NCBI RefSeq assembly: GCF_036688685.1
Contig: NZ_JAQQPS010000024.1
Coordinates: forward strand, 1 to 64,000
Direction: 5' to 3'
Length of the DNA stretch: 64,000 nt
Origin: JALYUM01 sp036688685
Lineage (GTDB): Bacteria > Pseudomonadota > Gammaproteobacteria > Burkholderiales > Burkholderiaceae_D
The translations under genes and the position numbers were made by a program. Each line of letters begins with the position of its first letter. Positions within the stretch are counted from its first letter, which is position 1. The notes beneath the pieces are model-generated. The model ran no database searches. It saw only the letters and a list, made by a program, of their open reading frames with translations, and was not told the DNA's origin. Of the stretch, positions 1 to 7,205 are shown in pieces.

Positions 1-279
1 GATCACATAGCAGCGCCGCCCGCCGCCGTTGAAGAAGGCGGCCACCGCCGCCGGCAGGTGGGCGCGCAGCGGCGCCGCGCCGTCCGGCGCGCTCGCCAGT
101 TCTACCGCGCCGCCGAATACCGCCGCGTACTGGGCCGGCTCTTCCAGCGCGACCGGGCGGTCCAGCGGACCCCGTTCGGCAAAACCGACCATCACCGGCA
201 CGTCCATCGGGGGCGCAGCCTGGCCTGCCGCGGGCGGCACGTCGACGATGCTGATTCCGGGCAGGCGGCGCACGCTCAT
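1..279 (-). CDS. eCIS tail sheath protein, second copy (5' part, cut by window edge)
   Basis: Partial gene: 93 residues from the start ATG at 279 to the left edge, with no stop codon inside the window. The N-terminus has the short 'PG(I/V)xIxxV' opening (here LPGISIVDV) and the 'VPVMVGFAERGP' stretch typical of phage-type contractile sheath proteins, followed by a GGGRRCYV segment where sheath proteins join the first domain. Its ATG overlaps the stop of the tube gene (ATGA), so the two are translationally coupled. eCIS particles often carry two or three sheath paralogues, which fits a second sheath here. It differs clearly in sequence from the first sheath at 761-2836. The rest of the gene, and whether it ends with a normal sheath C-terminus, lies outside the window. 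Confidence 0.75.
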   Translation of the reverse strand, partial: MSVRRLPGISIVDVPPAAGQAAPPMDVPVMVGFAERGPLDRPVALEEPAQYAAVFGGAVELASAPDGAAPLRAHLPAAVAAFFNGGGRRCYVI

Positions 280-728
280 TCCATCTCGAGGCGTTCGTAG
301 GAGATGGTCAGCTCCTCCATCGCGACGTCGGTGCCCTTGGCGTTCAGGGGGCCCGACTGGTGCTTCATGATGCGCGCATTGATCAGGCGCCAGGTCTGGA
401 CCGTGGTCGTGCGGTTCTCGCTTTTGAGTTCGATCGTCACGTTGCGCAGGCCGCTGTTTTCGCCCTGGCGCACATCATCGAGCCATTTATACAGGTCGAG
501 CGAGCCGATCACGCCGCGCTTCATGGTCACGTCGGTGGCCTTGTTCAGGCCGGCCGTCTTGATGACGTTGTTGAAGGCGTAATTGCCGGGGCGGTATTCG
601 GTGATCGTCACTTCCATGCCGATGCCGCTGATTTCCTGGAAGCCCGCTTGCGGCGTATTGGTGACGCCGTCGCCCAGGTTGACCAGGAAATTAAACTGCA
701 CATACGGTCTTTCGCGCGGGGTTGCCAT
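276..728 (-). CDS. eCIS/phage-type tail tube protein
   Basis: 150 residues, the usual length for the T4 gp19-like/Afp1-like inner tube family. It forms the hexameric rings of the inner tube that the contracting sheath drives through a target membrane. Visible family marks are the N-terminal 'PYVQFNFLVNLGD', the 'FQEISGIGMEV..TEYRPGN' strand pair, 'VTMKRGVIGSLDLYKWLDD' and the C-terminal 'EELTISYERLE'. The start at 728 has AAGGAG seven bases upstream. It follows the first sheath gene by 32 bases and overlaps the second sheath by 4. No signal peptide, as expected for a cytoplasmically assembled particle. The family call is strong; eCIS rather than prophage rests on the neighbouring DUF4255 protein. 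Confidence 0.9.
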   Translation of the reverse strand: MATPRERPYVQFNFLVNLGDGVTNTPQAGFQEISGIGMEVTITEYRPGNYAFNNVIKTAGLNKATDVTMKRGVIGSLDLYKWLDDVRQGENSGLRNVTIELKSENRTTTVQTWRLINARIMKHQSGPLNAKGTDVAMEELTISYERLEME

Positions 729-760
729 GTCGGTCTCCTTGCTGCCGGTTCAATGAGGGG

Positions 761-2836
761 TCAGGTCTTCGCGTCGGCGGTCCACTGGCCGATGCGGAAG
801 ATCACGAATTCGGCCGGTTTCAGCGGCGCGATGCCGATCAGGCAAACCAGGCGCCCGTTGTCGAGGTCGTTTTGGGTCATGGTCGAGCGGTCGCAGCGCA
901 CGAAGAACGCCTTTTCCGGCTTGTCGCCCAGCAGCGCGCCGCCGGCCCATTCATTGATCAGGAAGTCGCGGATGGTGGCGCGCACATTGGCCCACAGCGC
1001 TTCGCCGTTCGGCTCGAACACGGCCCACTGGGTGCCCTTGTCGATCGACCGTTCAACATAGGCGAAGTAGCGTCGTACATTGACGTATTTCCATTCCGGG
1101 TCGGAGCTGATGGTGCGCGCGCCCCAGAGCCGGAAGCCGCGCCCCTCGAAGAAGCGGAACACGTTGATGCCCTCGGGATTGAGCACCTCCTGCTGGGCCG
1201 AGCTGACCAGGGTCTCGAAGCCGATTGCGCCGCGTACCACCTCGTTGGCGGGCGCCTTGTAGACCGCGCGCTCGGTATCGTTGCGGGCGTAGATACCGCA
1301 CACAAAGCCCGACGGCGGCAGGTTCAGGGACTGCCGCGTGACCGGGTCGAACACCGTCACCCAGGGGTAGTACAGGGCCGCATGCTTGCTGTCGAGCTTG
1401 GCTTTCAGTTTGCGCACCTCGGCGATGGTCAGGGACTCGGGTGCGTCGAGCACGGCGATGCGGTAGCGCATGCGCTCGGCGTGCGAAATCAGCAGATTGA
1501 GGATCGCGTTGACGTCGCTGGTGCGCGCGTCGTACTGCCAGGTCGAACCGGGCGCGGCGACGATGGAAATGTCTTCGATCGCTTCGAGTTGCTTCAGGCC
1601 GGTGGTGTAGTCCTGCTCCGGATCGGCCCGGCCCTCGTACTCGGCGCGCCCCGGTAGCAGGCCGTCGTTGCCGCCGGCCAGCCACGCGATGCCGTCGATG
1701 CCGCGTTCGAGCTTCTTGCGCAGCGCGCCGAGTTCGTCGGTGAAGTGGGCGTCTTCCCATTCGGCCGGCGTGAGCGCGAAGTCGATCCCGGGCAGGCCGT
1801 CGAGCGCTTTGAGCAGGTCGGTGCCGCTACCGATGTCGCCGGTCTGATCGTTGAGCAGCACGATCGGCAGGCCGGCGCTGGCCGCGCCATTCAGGCTGAA
1901 CAGGTCGAAGATCGAATCGGGCACCCCGGCCGTCTTGTGGTCGGGCGCCAGCGGCAGTGCGCTCCAGGTGCCCAGGCTGCGCGCACCGTCGTCGCTGATC
2001 ACATCGATCGACAAGGTCAGCGGCCGGATCGCGTCGCCCGAACCGGGGGTGGGGTCGAGATTGAAGTCTGCCAGCGTGAGTTTTGCTGCCGGGTCGGACG
2101 GCAGCGGCGGATTGCCTGGTCGAATGCCGCCGAGCACAAACAGCCAGCTGTCGTCGGGCTGGCGTCTGGCCACGTAGATGGGCAGCTGGTCCACCTTGCG
2201 CGGCCCCGGCAGTGCCGGCGGGACCGCCGGCGGCGGGGCGGGCGGGACCGCGCCACCGAACGCCGCTTTTGAACTGATCCACACCACTGCGCCGTCTGCC
2301 AACGCAGTCACGGTGGGAATAAACGTTTTCACCTTGGACGGGTCGGGCAGGGCGCCCAGCGCATTCGGGCCGAGCCGCAGGCCGAAGCGCACGCGCAGAT
2401 TGCCGGCCGCGCCGGGGTAGCGCGCGATGACGCGCATGGCGTCGGGTGCAGCGCCCACCAGCGCGCGGCCGTGGCCGTCGGCATGCGGCGCAGCGCCAAA
2501 CGGATCCTGCAGCTGGCTTGGGTAGCTGCCGCTGAGTGGACGAAACGCGCGGCTGAGATAGGCGCGCTTGCCGCCTTCCTCGAAAAAGCTGCGCACACCG
2601 TGCCACAGGAAGTTCGGACCGGTCAGGTCGCCAGTGGCGCCGAAGGCCAGTTGCGCGCCGTCGCCGAAACTGCGCTCGAACTCGGTCAGGCTGGTGATGA
2701 TGTCGGACGCCTCGGTCACCGGGCCGAAGCGGCATGGCCCAATAAAACCGGTGGTGGTGGTGCTGACGCCTTCGATCGATTTCGAGCGGAAGGATACTTC
2801 TTCGATGAAGACCCCTGGAGCCAGGTATTCGGGCAT
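761..2836 (-). CDS. eCIS contractile tail sheath protein
   Basis: 691 residues. The N-terminus (PEYLAPGVFIEEVSF, then VSTTTTGFIGPCRFGP) and the C-terminus (TMTQNDLDNGRLVCLIGIAP, then KPAEFVIFRIGQWTAD) are classic for contractile sheath proteins of the tail-sheath (subtilisin-like plus C-terminal) family. The C-terminal third with RTISSDPEWKYVNVRR and the FEPN motif is the conserved core that interlocks sheath rings. The protein is longer than minimal sheaths of about 350-500 residues; the extra mass sits at about residues 120-330 and contains a proline-rich run, so a surface-exposed insertion is likely. The start was set at 2836 because AAGGAGAT lies just upstream; an open frame continues 168 bases further without supporting signals. 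It sits between the carboxypeptidase-like protein and the tube gene in one operon. Confidence 0.92.
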   Translation of the reverse strand: MPEYLAPGVFIEEVSFRSKSIEGVSTTTTGFIGPCRFGPVTEASDIITSLTEFERSFGDGAQLAFGATGDLTGPNFLWHGVRSFFEEGGKRAYLSRAFRPLSGSYPSQLQDPFGAAPHADGHGRALVGAAPDAMRVIARYPGAAGNLRVRFGLRLGPNALGALPDPSKVKTFIPTVTALADGAVVWISSKAAFGGAVPPAPPPAVPPALPGPRKVDQLPIYVARRQPDDSWLFVLGGIRPGNPPLPSDPAAKLTLADFNLDPTPGSGDAIRPLTLSIDVISDDGARSLGTWSALPLAPDHKTAGVPDSIFDLFSLNGAASAGLPIVLLNDQTGDIGSGTDLLKALDGLPGIDFALTPAEWEDAHFTDELGALRKKLERGIDGIAWLAGGNDGLLPGRAEYEGRADPEQDYTTGLKQLEAIEDISIVAAPGSTWQYDARTSDVNAILNLLISHAERMRYRIAVLDAPESLTIAEVRKLKAKLDSKHAALYYPWVTVFDPVTRQSLNLPPSGFVCGIYARNDTERAVYKAPANEVVRGAIGFETLVSSAQQEVLNPEGINVFRFFEGRGFRLWGARTISSDPEWKYVNVRRYFAYVERSIDKGTQWAVFEPNGEALWANVRATIRDFLINEWAGGALLGDKPEKAFFVRCDRSTMTQNDLDNGRLVCLIGIAPLKPAEFVIFRIGQWTADAKT

Positions 2837-2853
2837 CGCAATCTCCTTGCAGG

Positions 2854-3630
2854 TCAAAGCGGCGCGAGCCGCAGTTCCGAACGGTTGGAGGGCAGGCCCT
2901 CGGTATGCGGCACGACGGGTCGGCCGGGTTCGACACGCAGCGGCCCCAGCACGTTGGGCGCGCCAAGATTGGCCAGCGCGCGCACTTCGGCTTGCGCTTG
3001 CCACAGATGCAACAAGGGGGCGGCGCCGGCCGCTTCCAGGCCGACCGCTGCGTCATGAAAGACTTGCAGCGTCACCGAGGCGCCGGGTGTCGCGGACGGT
3101 GGGTCGCCCGGCGCCGCGCGGTCGGGCAGCGGAAAGGGCAGATGCAGCGCGAAGCGGCCGGCCGCGTCGCTCATGCCCTCGGTCTGGCGTCCCGCGGCGT
3201 CCGTGACGCGCAGGCGCGCCCAGGCGGCCGCCTTGCCATCGACGCCGATCAGCAGGCCGACCAGGGCGGCCGAACCGGTCGGCGCGGCCCGCTGCGGCGC
3301 CGACAGCAGGGTGATGCTGGCCAGTGCCGCGCCGTGGTGGTCGGGCAGCGGGGGCGAGTCGAGGCGCAGCGCGAGAAAGCGCTCGCCCTCGTCCTCAACC
3401 AGGATTTCGGCCTGCGCCGGCGGTGGCACGGCGTTCCATGGCGCGCGCAGGCCGGGCCAGTGCTGCACGCCCGATGGCGAGGCGGCCGCGCGCGCCAGTT
3501 CGATGCCGTCGCGCTTGCGGCGCAGCGTGCAGCGCAAGCCGTCCTGCACCGTCTGGCCCGACCAGGCATCGCGGCAGCGCAGGCCAAGGCCGGCCGCGAG
3601 CAGCACGGTTTCCAGCATCAGTTCGCGCAT
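2854..3630 (-). CDS. carboxypeptidase-regulatory-like domain protein of the eCIS operon
   Basis: 258 residues. The middle (about residues 115-160: GLLIGVDGKAAAWARLRV, then DAAGRQTEGMSDAAGRFAL) has the pattern of a carboxypeptidase-regulatory-like/Ig-like beta-sandwich, where 'G..V.T.D..G.F' marks the fold. The first 60 residues (LRCRDAWSGQ, then CTLRRKRDG) and the C-terminus (PNVLGPLRVEPG) are not recognised. No signal peptide or membrane segment. The start ATG overlaps the stop of the DUF4255 gene (ATGA), and the stop is 17 bases before the sheath gene. Proteins with this fold accompany sheath genes in some eCIS loci, but their role is not established; an assembly or baseplate-decorating role is only inferred. 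The boundaries are secure. Confidence 0.7.
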   Translation of the reverse strand: MRELMLETVLLAAGLGLRCRDAWSGQTVQDGLRCTLRRKRDGIELARAAASPSGVQHWPGLRAPWNAVPPPAQAEILVEDEGERFLALRLDSPPLPDHHGAALASITLLSAPQRAAPTGSAALVGLLIGVDGKAAAWARLRVTDAAGRQTEGMSDAAGRFALHLPFPLPDRAAPGDPPSATPGASVTLQVFHDAAVGLEAAGAAPLLHLWQAQAEVRALANLGAPNVLGPLRVEPGRPVVPHTEGLPSNRSELRLAPL

Positions 3631-4238
3631 CACGCGTCTCCCGGGCGGCGCATGTCGAGCACGCGTTCGGTGACCAGCGCACCTTCGGTTTCGGTCTGGT
3701 CGGAGTCGATCAGCACCATGCGGGCGACATAGGTCATGCCGGCCTGGAAACCGGACTTGATGCGGTCCCAGAGCGCCAGGTAGTCGGCAGTCGGGAGCGG
3801 GTCCGCGATCAGCTCGACCGATTCCTCGGCCGCGAACACGGTCACGTCGCCCTTGGCATAGCGGTTGATGGTTTCGCCGGTCAGGGGCGCGAGTGTATTC
3901 ATGAAGCCGAGCACCCAGCCGAGCATCTGGGCCTGCTTGTCGGCGCTCTTGGCGATCGGCAGCAACAGGAAGTACAGGTCGAGCGCCACCGAAGGCTTGT
4001 AGAGCTTGCCGTCGCGGGCGCGCCGTGGCGGCAACATGCGTGGCATGCCGCCGATGCCGACGCGCCACACGCACAGATAGAAACCTTCCTGGGGTGGCGT
4101 GGCGTTGATCAGCGCGTTGAGCGAGGCGAACGAGAAGGCCGTCTGCGGCTCCAGTTGCAGCGCCGCCAGCGGACAGGCCAGGCGCATCATTTCCAGCACG
4201 CTTTCGCCGAGTGCGCGGATGGCGTCATATTGGGCCAT
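3630..4238 (-). CDS. DUF4255 (Pvc16/Afp16-like) protein, first gene of the eCIS operon
   Basis: 202 residues. It begins MAQYDAIRALGESVLEMM and contains the DUF4255 hallmarks: the 'LYKPSVALDLYFLLLPI' strand, the 'QAQMLGWVLGFMNTLAPL' helix and a 'WDRIKSGFQ....TYVARMV' C-terminal part. In PVC/Afp particles the Pvc16/Afp16 protein terminates and caps the tail. This domain is what separates eCIS loci from ordinary phage tails. The start was placed at 4238 by family alignment, since the frame stays open 105 bases upstream without homology; the Shine-Dalgarno is weak. A sigma-54 promoter lies about 100 bases upstream. Its stop overlaps the next gene by 4 bases. Confidence 0.85.
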   Translation of the reverse strand: MAQYDAIRALGESVLEMMRLACPLAALQLEPQTAFSFASLNALINATPPQEGFYLCVWRVGIGGMPRMLPPRRARDGKLYKPSVALDLYFLLLPIAKSADKQAQMLGWVLGFMNTLAPLTGETINRYAKGDVTVFAAEESVELIADPLPTADYLALWDRIKSGFQAGMTYVARMVLIDSDQTETEGALVTERVLDMRRPGDA

Positions 4239-4339
4239 GGCAGGCAAGAATGGCGAGCGGGTGTGGATGGAAGCGTGCTGCAATGGACATCTGGTATCCC
4301 CGTCGTTGCGACTGTGCGGTTGCCAATGTTTATCTATGT

Positions 4340-4354
4340 GCAAGGAGTGTGCCA
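4340..4354 (-). promoter_or_regulatory. sigma-54 (-24/-12) promoter of the eCIS operon
   Basis: Read on the minus strand the element is TGGCAC-ACTCC-TTGCA, matching the sigma-54 consensus TGGCAC-N5-TTGC(A/T) at every conserved position with the required 5-base gap. It points at the DUF4255 gene and would start transcription near 4328, leaving a leader of about 90 bases. The only gene just upstream encodes a sigma-54-type activator, and inverted repeats that could bind it lie about 100-140 bases upstream, the usual geometry. That transcription starts here is inference. Confidence 0.8.
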
Positions 4355-4452
4355 GGACGCGCGCCGGGCGGGGCGACGCGCAGCGGCCTGGCAGGTGGGC
4401 ATTTTTGTCATACCGTGCAGGGCGCGGCCGGCGTGCCAGCGCCTTGACGGCA

Positions 4453-4493
4453 GCAGGACAAAATTATCCTGCCCGGTGCGGGGAAATGTCCTG
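4453..4493. promoter_or_regulatory. inverted repeats, candidate activator-binding (enhancer) site
   Basis: Three related half-sites: CAGGACA at 4454-4460, ATCCTG at 4466-4471 and TGTCCTG at 4487-4493. The first two sit in a GCAGGA-N8-TCCTGC palindrome (4453-4472). The third is the exact reverse complement of the first. They lie about 100-140 bases upstream of the sigma-54 element, where activators usually bind. A terminator for the activator gene is less likely because no T-run follows the arms on the minus strand. Confidence 0.5.
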
Positions 4494-4507
4494 GCGCGGT
4501 GGGCGCA

Positions 4508-5878
4508 TCACGCGCGCGAGCGGAACTGGTCCGGGTCGATCCGGTGCTTCCGGATCAGCTCGAAGAAGGCACGGCGATCTTTTCCCGCCGCCTGGGCGGC
4601 GCGCGAAATGTTGCCTTCACAAACACCGAGCAGGTGCTGGATATAGTCGATTTCGAACGCGACCACCACGCGCGACTTGGCCGAGCAAAACGATTCCTCG
4701 GCAGCGCGTGCGGGCGCGGCACTGGTGGCCAGTTGCAGGTCGTCGGGCTGGACCATGCTGGTCTTGCCCATCAGGACCGCGCGCTCGATCACGTGGCGCA
4801 ATTCCCGCACATTGCCTGGCCAGGCGTGCGCCAGCAACTGCCTCAGTGCCTGCGCTGCCAGGCCGCGCACGTCACGCCCGGCGCGGGCGCCGAAATGGTC
4901 GATGAAATGCAGGGCCAGCGTCTGGATGTCTGCGCGCCGCTCGCGCAGGGGCGGCAGGGTGACCGTCAGGACGCTGAGCCGGAACAGCAGGTCGCTGCGG
5001 AAGGCACCGCGTTCGGCCAGGGCCGGCAAGTCCTGGTTGCTGGCGGCGATCACGCGCACGTCCGCGCGCACCACCTTGTCGCTGCCGAGGGCGCGGTATT
5101 CGCGCTCCTGCAGAAAGCGCAGCAATTTCGATTGCGCGGACAGTGGCAGCGCATCGATCTCGTCGAGAAACAAGGTGCCGCCCTCGGCTTCGCGCACCAG
5201 GCCCGCGCGCGCAGCGTGGGCCTGGGTGTAGGCACCGCGTACATGGCCGAACAGTTCACTTTCGAGCAACTCGACCGGGATCGCGCCGCAATTGACGGCA
5301 ACCCAGGGCCGCGCCGCGCGCGCCGACTGGCCATGCACGGCGCGGGCGTAGACCTCCTTGCCGGTGCCGGTCTCGCCCATGATCAGCAGCCCGGCATCGT
5401 AAGCGGCGATCTTCGGCAGCAGCGCGAGTACCTGCATGAAGGCGGGGCTCGCACCGAGCAGCTCCTTGTGCGCAGGCACGGCGGCCTCGGGCGCGGCAGC
5501 GCCGCCGGCCGGCGCCATCAGGCCCAGCGCGCGGCGCACGCGGATGATCAGCGACTGGCTGTCGAACGGCATGGTCACGAAATCGCAGGCGCCCGCGTTG
5601 AGTAAGCTGGACAATTGTTCTTGCGACAGGTCGCAGGCCAGCGGAATCACGTTGCATCCCGGATGGTCGCAGTGCATGCGGGCGATGTCGGCGGCGATGC
5701 GGGCGCAGTGCTGCGGGTCGACCACGGGAATGAGCACGTCGCAGCCGCTCTCGAGTGGAAGCGGGTCGGCCTGCAGTTCGACCCGCGCGGCGCCGATCGC
5801 GCCCAACACCTGGCAGGCCATCTTTGCCTGGGGCAGGTGCGCATGGTTGGCCGTCACGATGCATGAAAACAGGTTCAT
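4508..5878 (-). CDS. orphan sigma-54-dependent transcriptional activator with degenerate receiver domain
   Basis: 456 residues in three parts. Residues about 1-120 look like a receiver fold but lack its chemistry: the aspartate after strand 3 is not in place (CDVLIPVVDP) and the usual KPF lysine is methionine (TMPF). The AAA+ domain follows (about 140-370), with Walker A GETGTGKE, Walker B GGTLFLDEID, the arginine-finger region FRSDLLFRLSV and PLRER. The C-terminus is a Fis-type helix-turn-helix (GNISRAAQAAGKDRRAFFELI). The loop that contacts sigma-54 reads GAYTQA instead of GAFTGA. No histidine kinase gene is adjacent. It lies immediately upstream of, and on the same strand as, the eCIS genes and their sigma-54 promoter, so it is the obvious candidate activator. 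The start at 5878 follows the NtrC-type N-terminus; the ribosome-binding site is weak. Confidence 0.87.
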   Translation of the reverse strand: MNLFSCIVTANHAHLPQAKMACQVLGAIGAARVELQADPLPLESGCDVLIPVVDPQHCARIAADIARMHCDHPGCNVIPLACDLSQEQLSSLLNAGACDFVTMPFDSQSLIIRVRRALGLMAPAGGAAAPEAAVPAHKELLGASPAFMQVLALLPKIAAYDAGLLIMGETGTGKEVYARAVHGQSARAARPWVAVNCGAIPVELLESELFGHVRGAYTQAHAARAGLVREAEGGTLFLDEIDALPLSAQSKLLRFLQEREYRALGSDKVVRADVRVIAASNQDLPALAERGAFRSDLLFRLSVLTVTLPPLRERRADIQTLALHFIDHFGARAGRDVRGLAAQALRQLLAHAWPGNVRELRHVIERAVLMGKTSMVQPDDLQLATSAAPARAAEESFCSAKSRVVVAFEIDYIQHLLGVCEGNISRAAQAAGKDRRAFFELIRKHRIDPDQFRSRA

Positions 5879-6095
5879 GTGGGTCCCATTTCTTGGTGCC
5901 ACGAGCGAGAAGATTCGAAACGCTTCCTGATCCTGAAGAAATAGTACCACGACATTTTGGCTATAAAAGCAAGTAATCTGTATTGACAATCTTGCGCCCT
6001 GGCCGGACGCGAATCCGGGCATTTTTTTCCAGCCGACATGCCGATTCCGGAAGTTGTTTGTTATGATCCGTGAATAATCCGGTTTGGATGACATC

Positions 6096-6719
6096 ATGAC
6101 CCTGCACACGCAATTCGATCGCCGGTCCCCAGAGCGACGCAGCGATGGCGTAACATCGAAAATCCTGCACGCGGTGTTCGCGATGCGGCGCGGCTTCGGC
6201 AATGCCGCCGCGAAAAATCTGCTGTTACGTAACGGTCACGACGACGCTTTCATCGAACAGGTGCTGGCCATTCCCGAGGATCGGCGCGACCAGCGCCGCC
6301 GCACTGAAGCCGCCCCGGCCGAGCGCGCCGCAACGCCAGCCGAACCTGCCGCCGTGACGCTGGACGCGGCCGGCATGGCCGTATTGCACCGGCTGCGCTT
6401 TGAAGCGGACTCCGGCATGCACCGGATGACGATTCTCGACTGCCCCGCAGAATTGCAACGATTCGGCTTGATGCAGCAGGACCGTGACGGCACGCCGACG
6501 ATCACGGCCAAGGGACGCCTGGCGCTCAAGCATTTTGCCTGCGTGCGCGCGCTCGACAGCCTGGCGCGCGGCACCGACGCCATTCCCATGAGCGAAGAGA
6601 TCAGCGCCTGGCTGGAAGCGAATGCCTTTTTGCTGCGTCAAGGCAAGGCTTACGGCGTGACCGAACTCGGTAAAAGCTGGCTGGCGTTCAACGCCACGCT
6701 GGCCCAACGCCAGCCCTGA
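6096..6719 (+). CDS. hypothetical protein with possible winged-helix segment
   Basis: 207 residues from ATG 6096; an in-frame TTG at 6084 would add four. Not recognised as a named family. Residues about 25-60 (ILHAVFAMRRGFG, then KNLLLRNGHDDAFIEQVL) look helical. An acidic/alanine-proline linker follows, then a block (PAELQRFGLMQQDRDGTPTI, then TAKGRLAL) spaced like the recognition helix and wing of MarR-type winged-helix domains. A second similar pattern occurs near the end (GKAYGVTELGKSWLAF). No signal peptide or membrane segment. It is divergent from the sigma-54 activator gene at 5878, so a link to the injection-system locus is possible but unproven. Confidence 0.6.
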   Translation: MTLHTQFDRRSPERRSDGVTSKILHAVFAMRRGFGNAAAKNLLLRNGHDDAFIEQVLAIPEDRRDQRRRTEAAPAERAATPAEPAAVTLDAAGMAVLHRLRFEADSGMHRMTILDCPAELQRFGLMQQDRDGTPTITAKGRLALKHFACVRALDSLARGTDAIPMSEEISAWLEANAFLLRQGKAYGVTELGKSWLAFNATLAQRQP

Positions 6720-6740
6720 GGATAAGGCGGCCCGGCGCGT

Positions 6741-7019
6741 CTATTTTACTTCGACGCCTTTCCAGAAAGCCACATACCCGCGCACATTACTGGCCGCCGA
6801 CGATGGGTCCGGATAAAACCACGCCGCGTCCTTGTTCAATTTCCCATCCACCTCGATGTCGTAGTAGCTCGCCGTGCCTTTCCAGGGGCACACCGTGTGC
6901 TTGTCTGATTTTTTGAAAAAATCAAGGTGCAGCGTCGACGGCGGAAAATAGTGGTTTCCTTCAACCACCACCGTGTCGTTCGAGTCGGCCAGCACTTCAC
7001 CGTTCCAGATTGCTTTCAT
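6741..7019 (-). CDS. DUF427 family protein
   Basis: 92 residues, the full length of a single DUF427 domain. Marks are MKAIWNGEVLADS, then the YFPPSTLHLDFF stretch, the highly conserved CPWKGTASYYDI and the terminal WFYPDPSS....VRGYVAFWKGVEV. The fold is a small beta-barrel seen in many soil bacteria; its biochemical role is not established. It is convergent with the gene ending at 6719 and divergent from the YcaO gene at 7206. No signal peptide. The family assignment is firm, the function unknown. Confidence 0.87.
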   Translation of the reverse strand: MKAIWNGEVLADSNDTVVVEGNHYFPPSTLHLDFFKKSDKHTVCPWKGTASYYDIEVDGKLNKDAAWFYPDPSSAASNVRGYVAFWKGVEVK

Positions 7020-7205
7020 GTTTACTCCCTGGTTGCTGTCGTGGCCCGTTCAAGCGAACGGGTGTCACGTTCCATTCTAACCGTCGGTTTGCCGTGGCGC
7101 GCCACGCGATGTTTGCGGCCAAGGCGAGTTGCGGGTCAAAGGCGGCCCGAGGCGCGCGCCGAAAACAAGGGATAATGGCGGCTGTTAATCAAGCACTGAA
7201 TTGGA

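Noticed and set aside
1..4238. Prophage tail genes
   Set aside because: DUF4255 and the sheath-tube-sheath order fit an extracellular injection system, and no capsid, terminase or integrase gene is in view; the left flank remains unseen.
4453..4472. Inverted repeat as a terminator of the sigma-54 activator gene
   Set aside because: No T-run follows the stem on the minus strand and its position relative to the promoter favours an activator-binding site.
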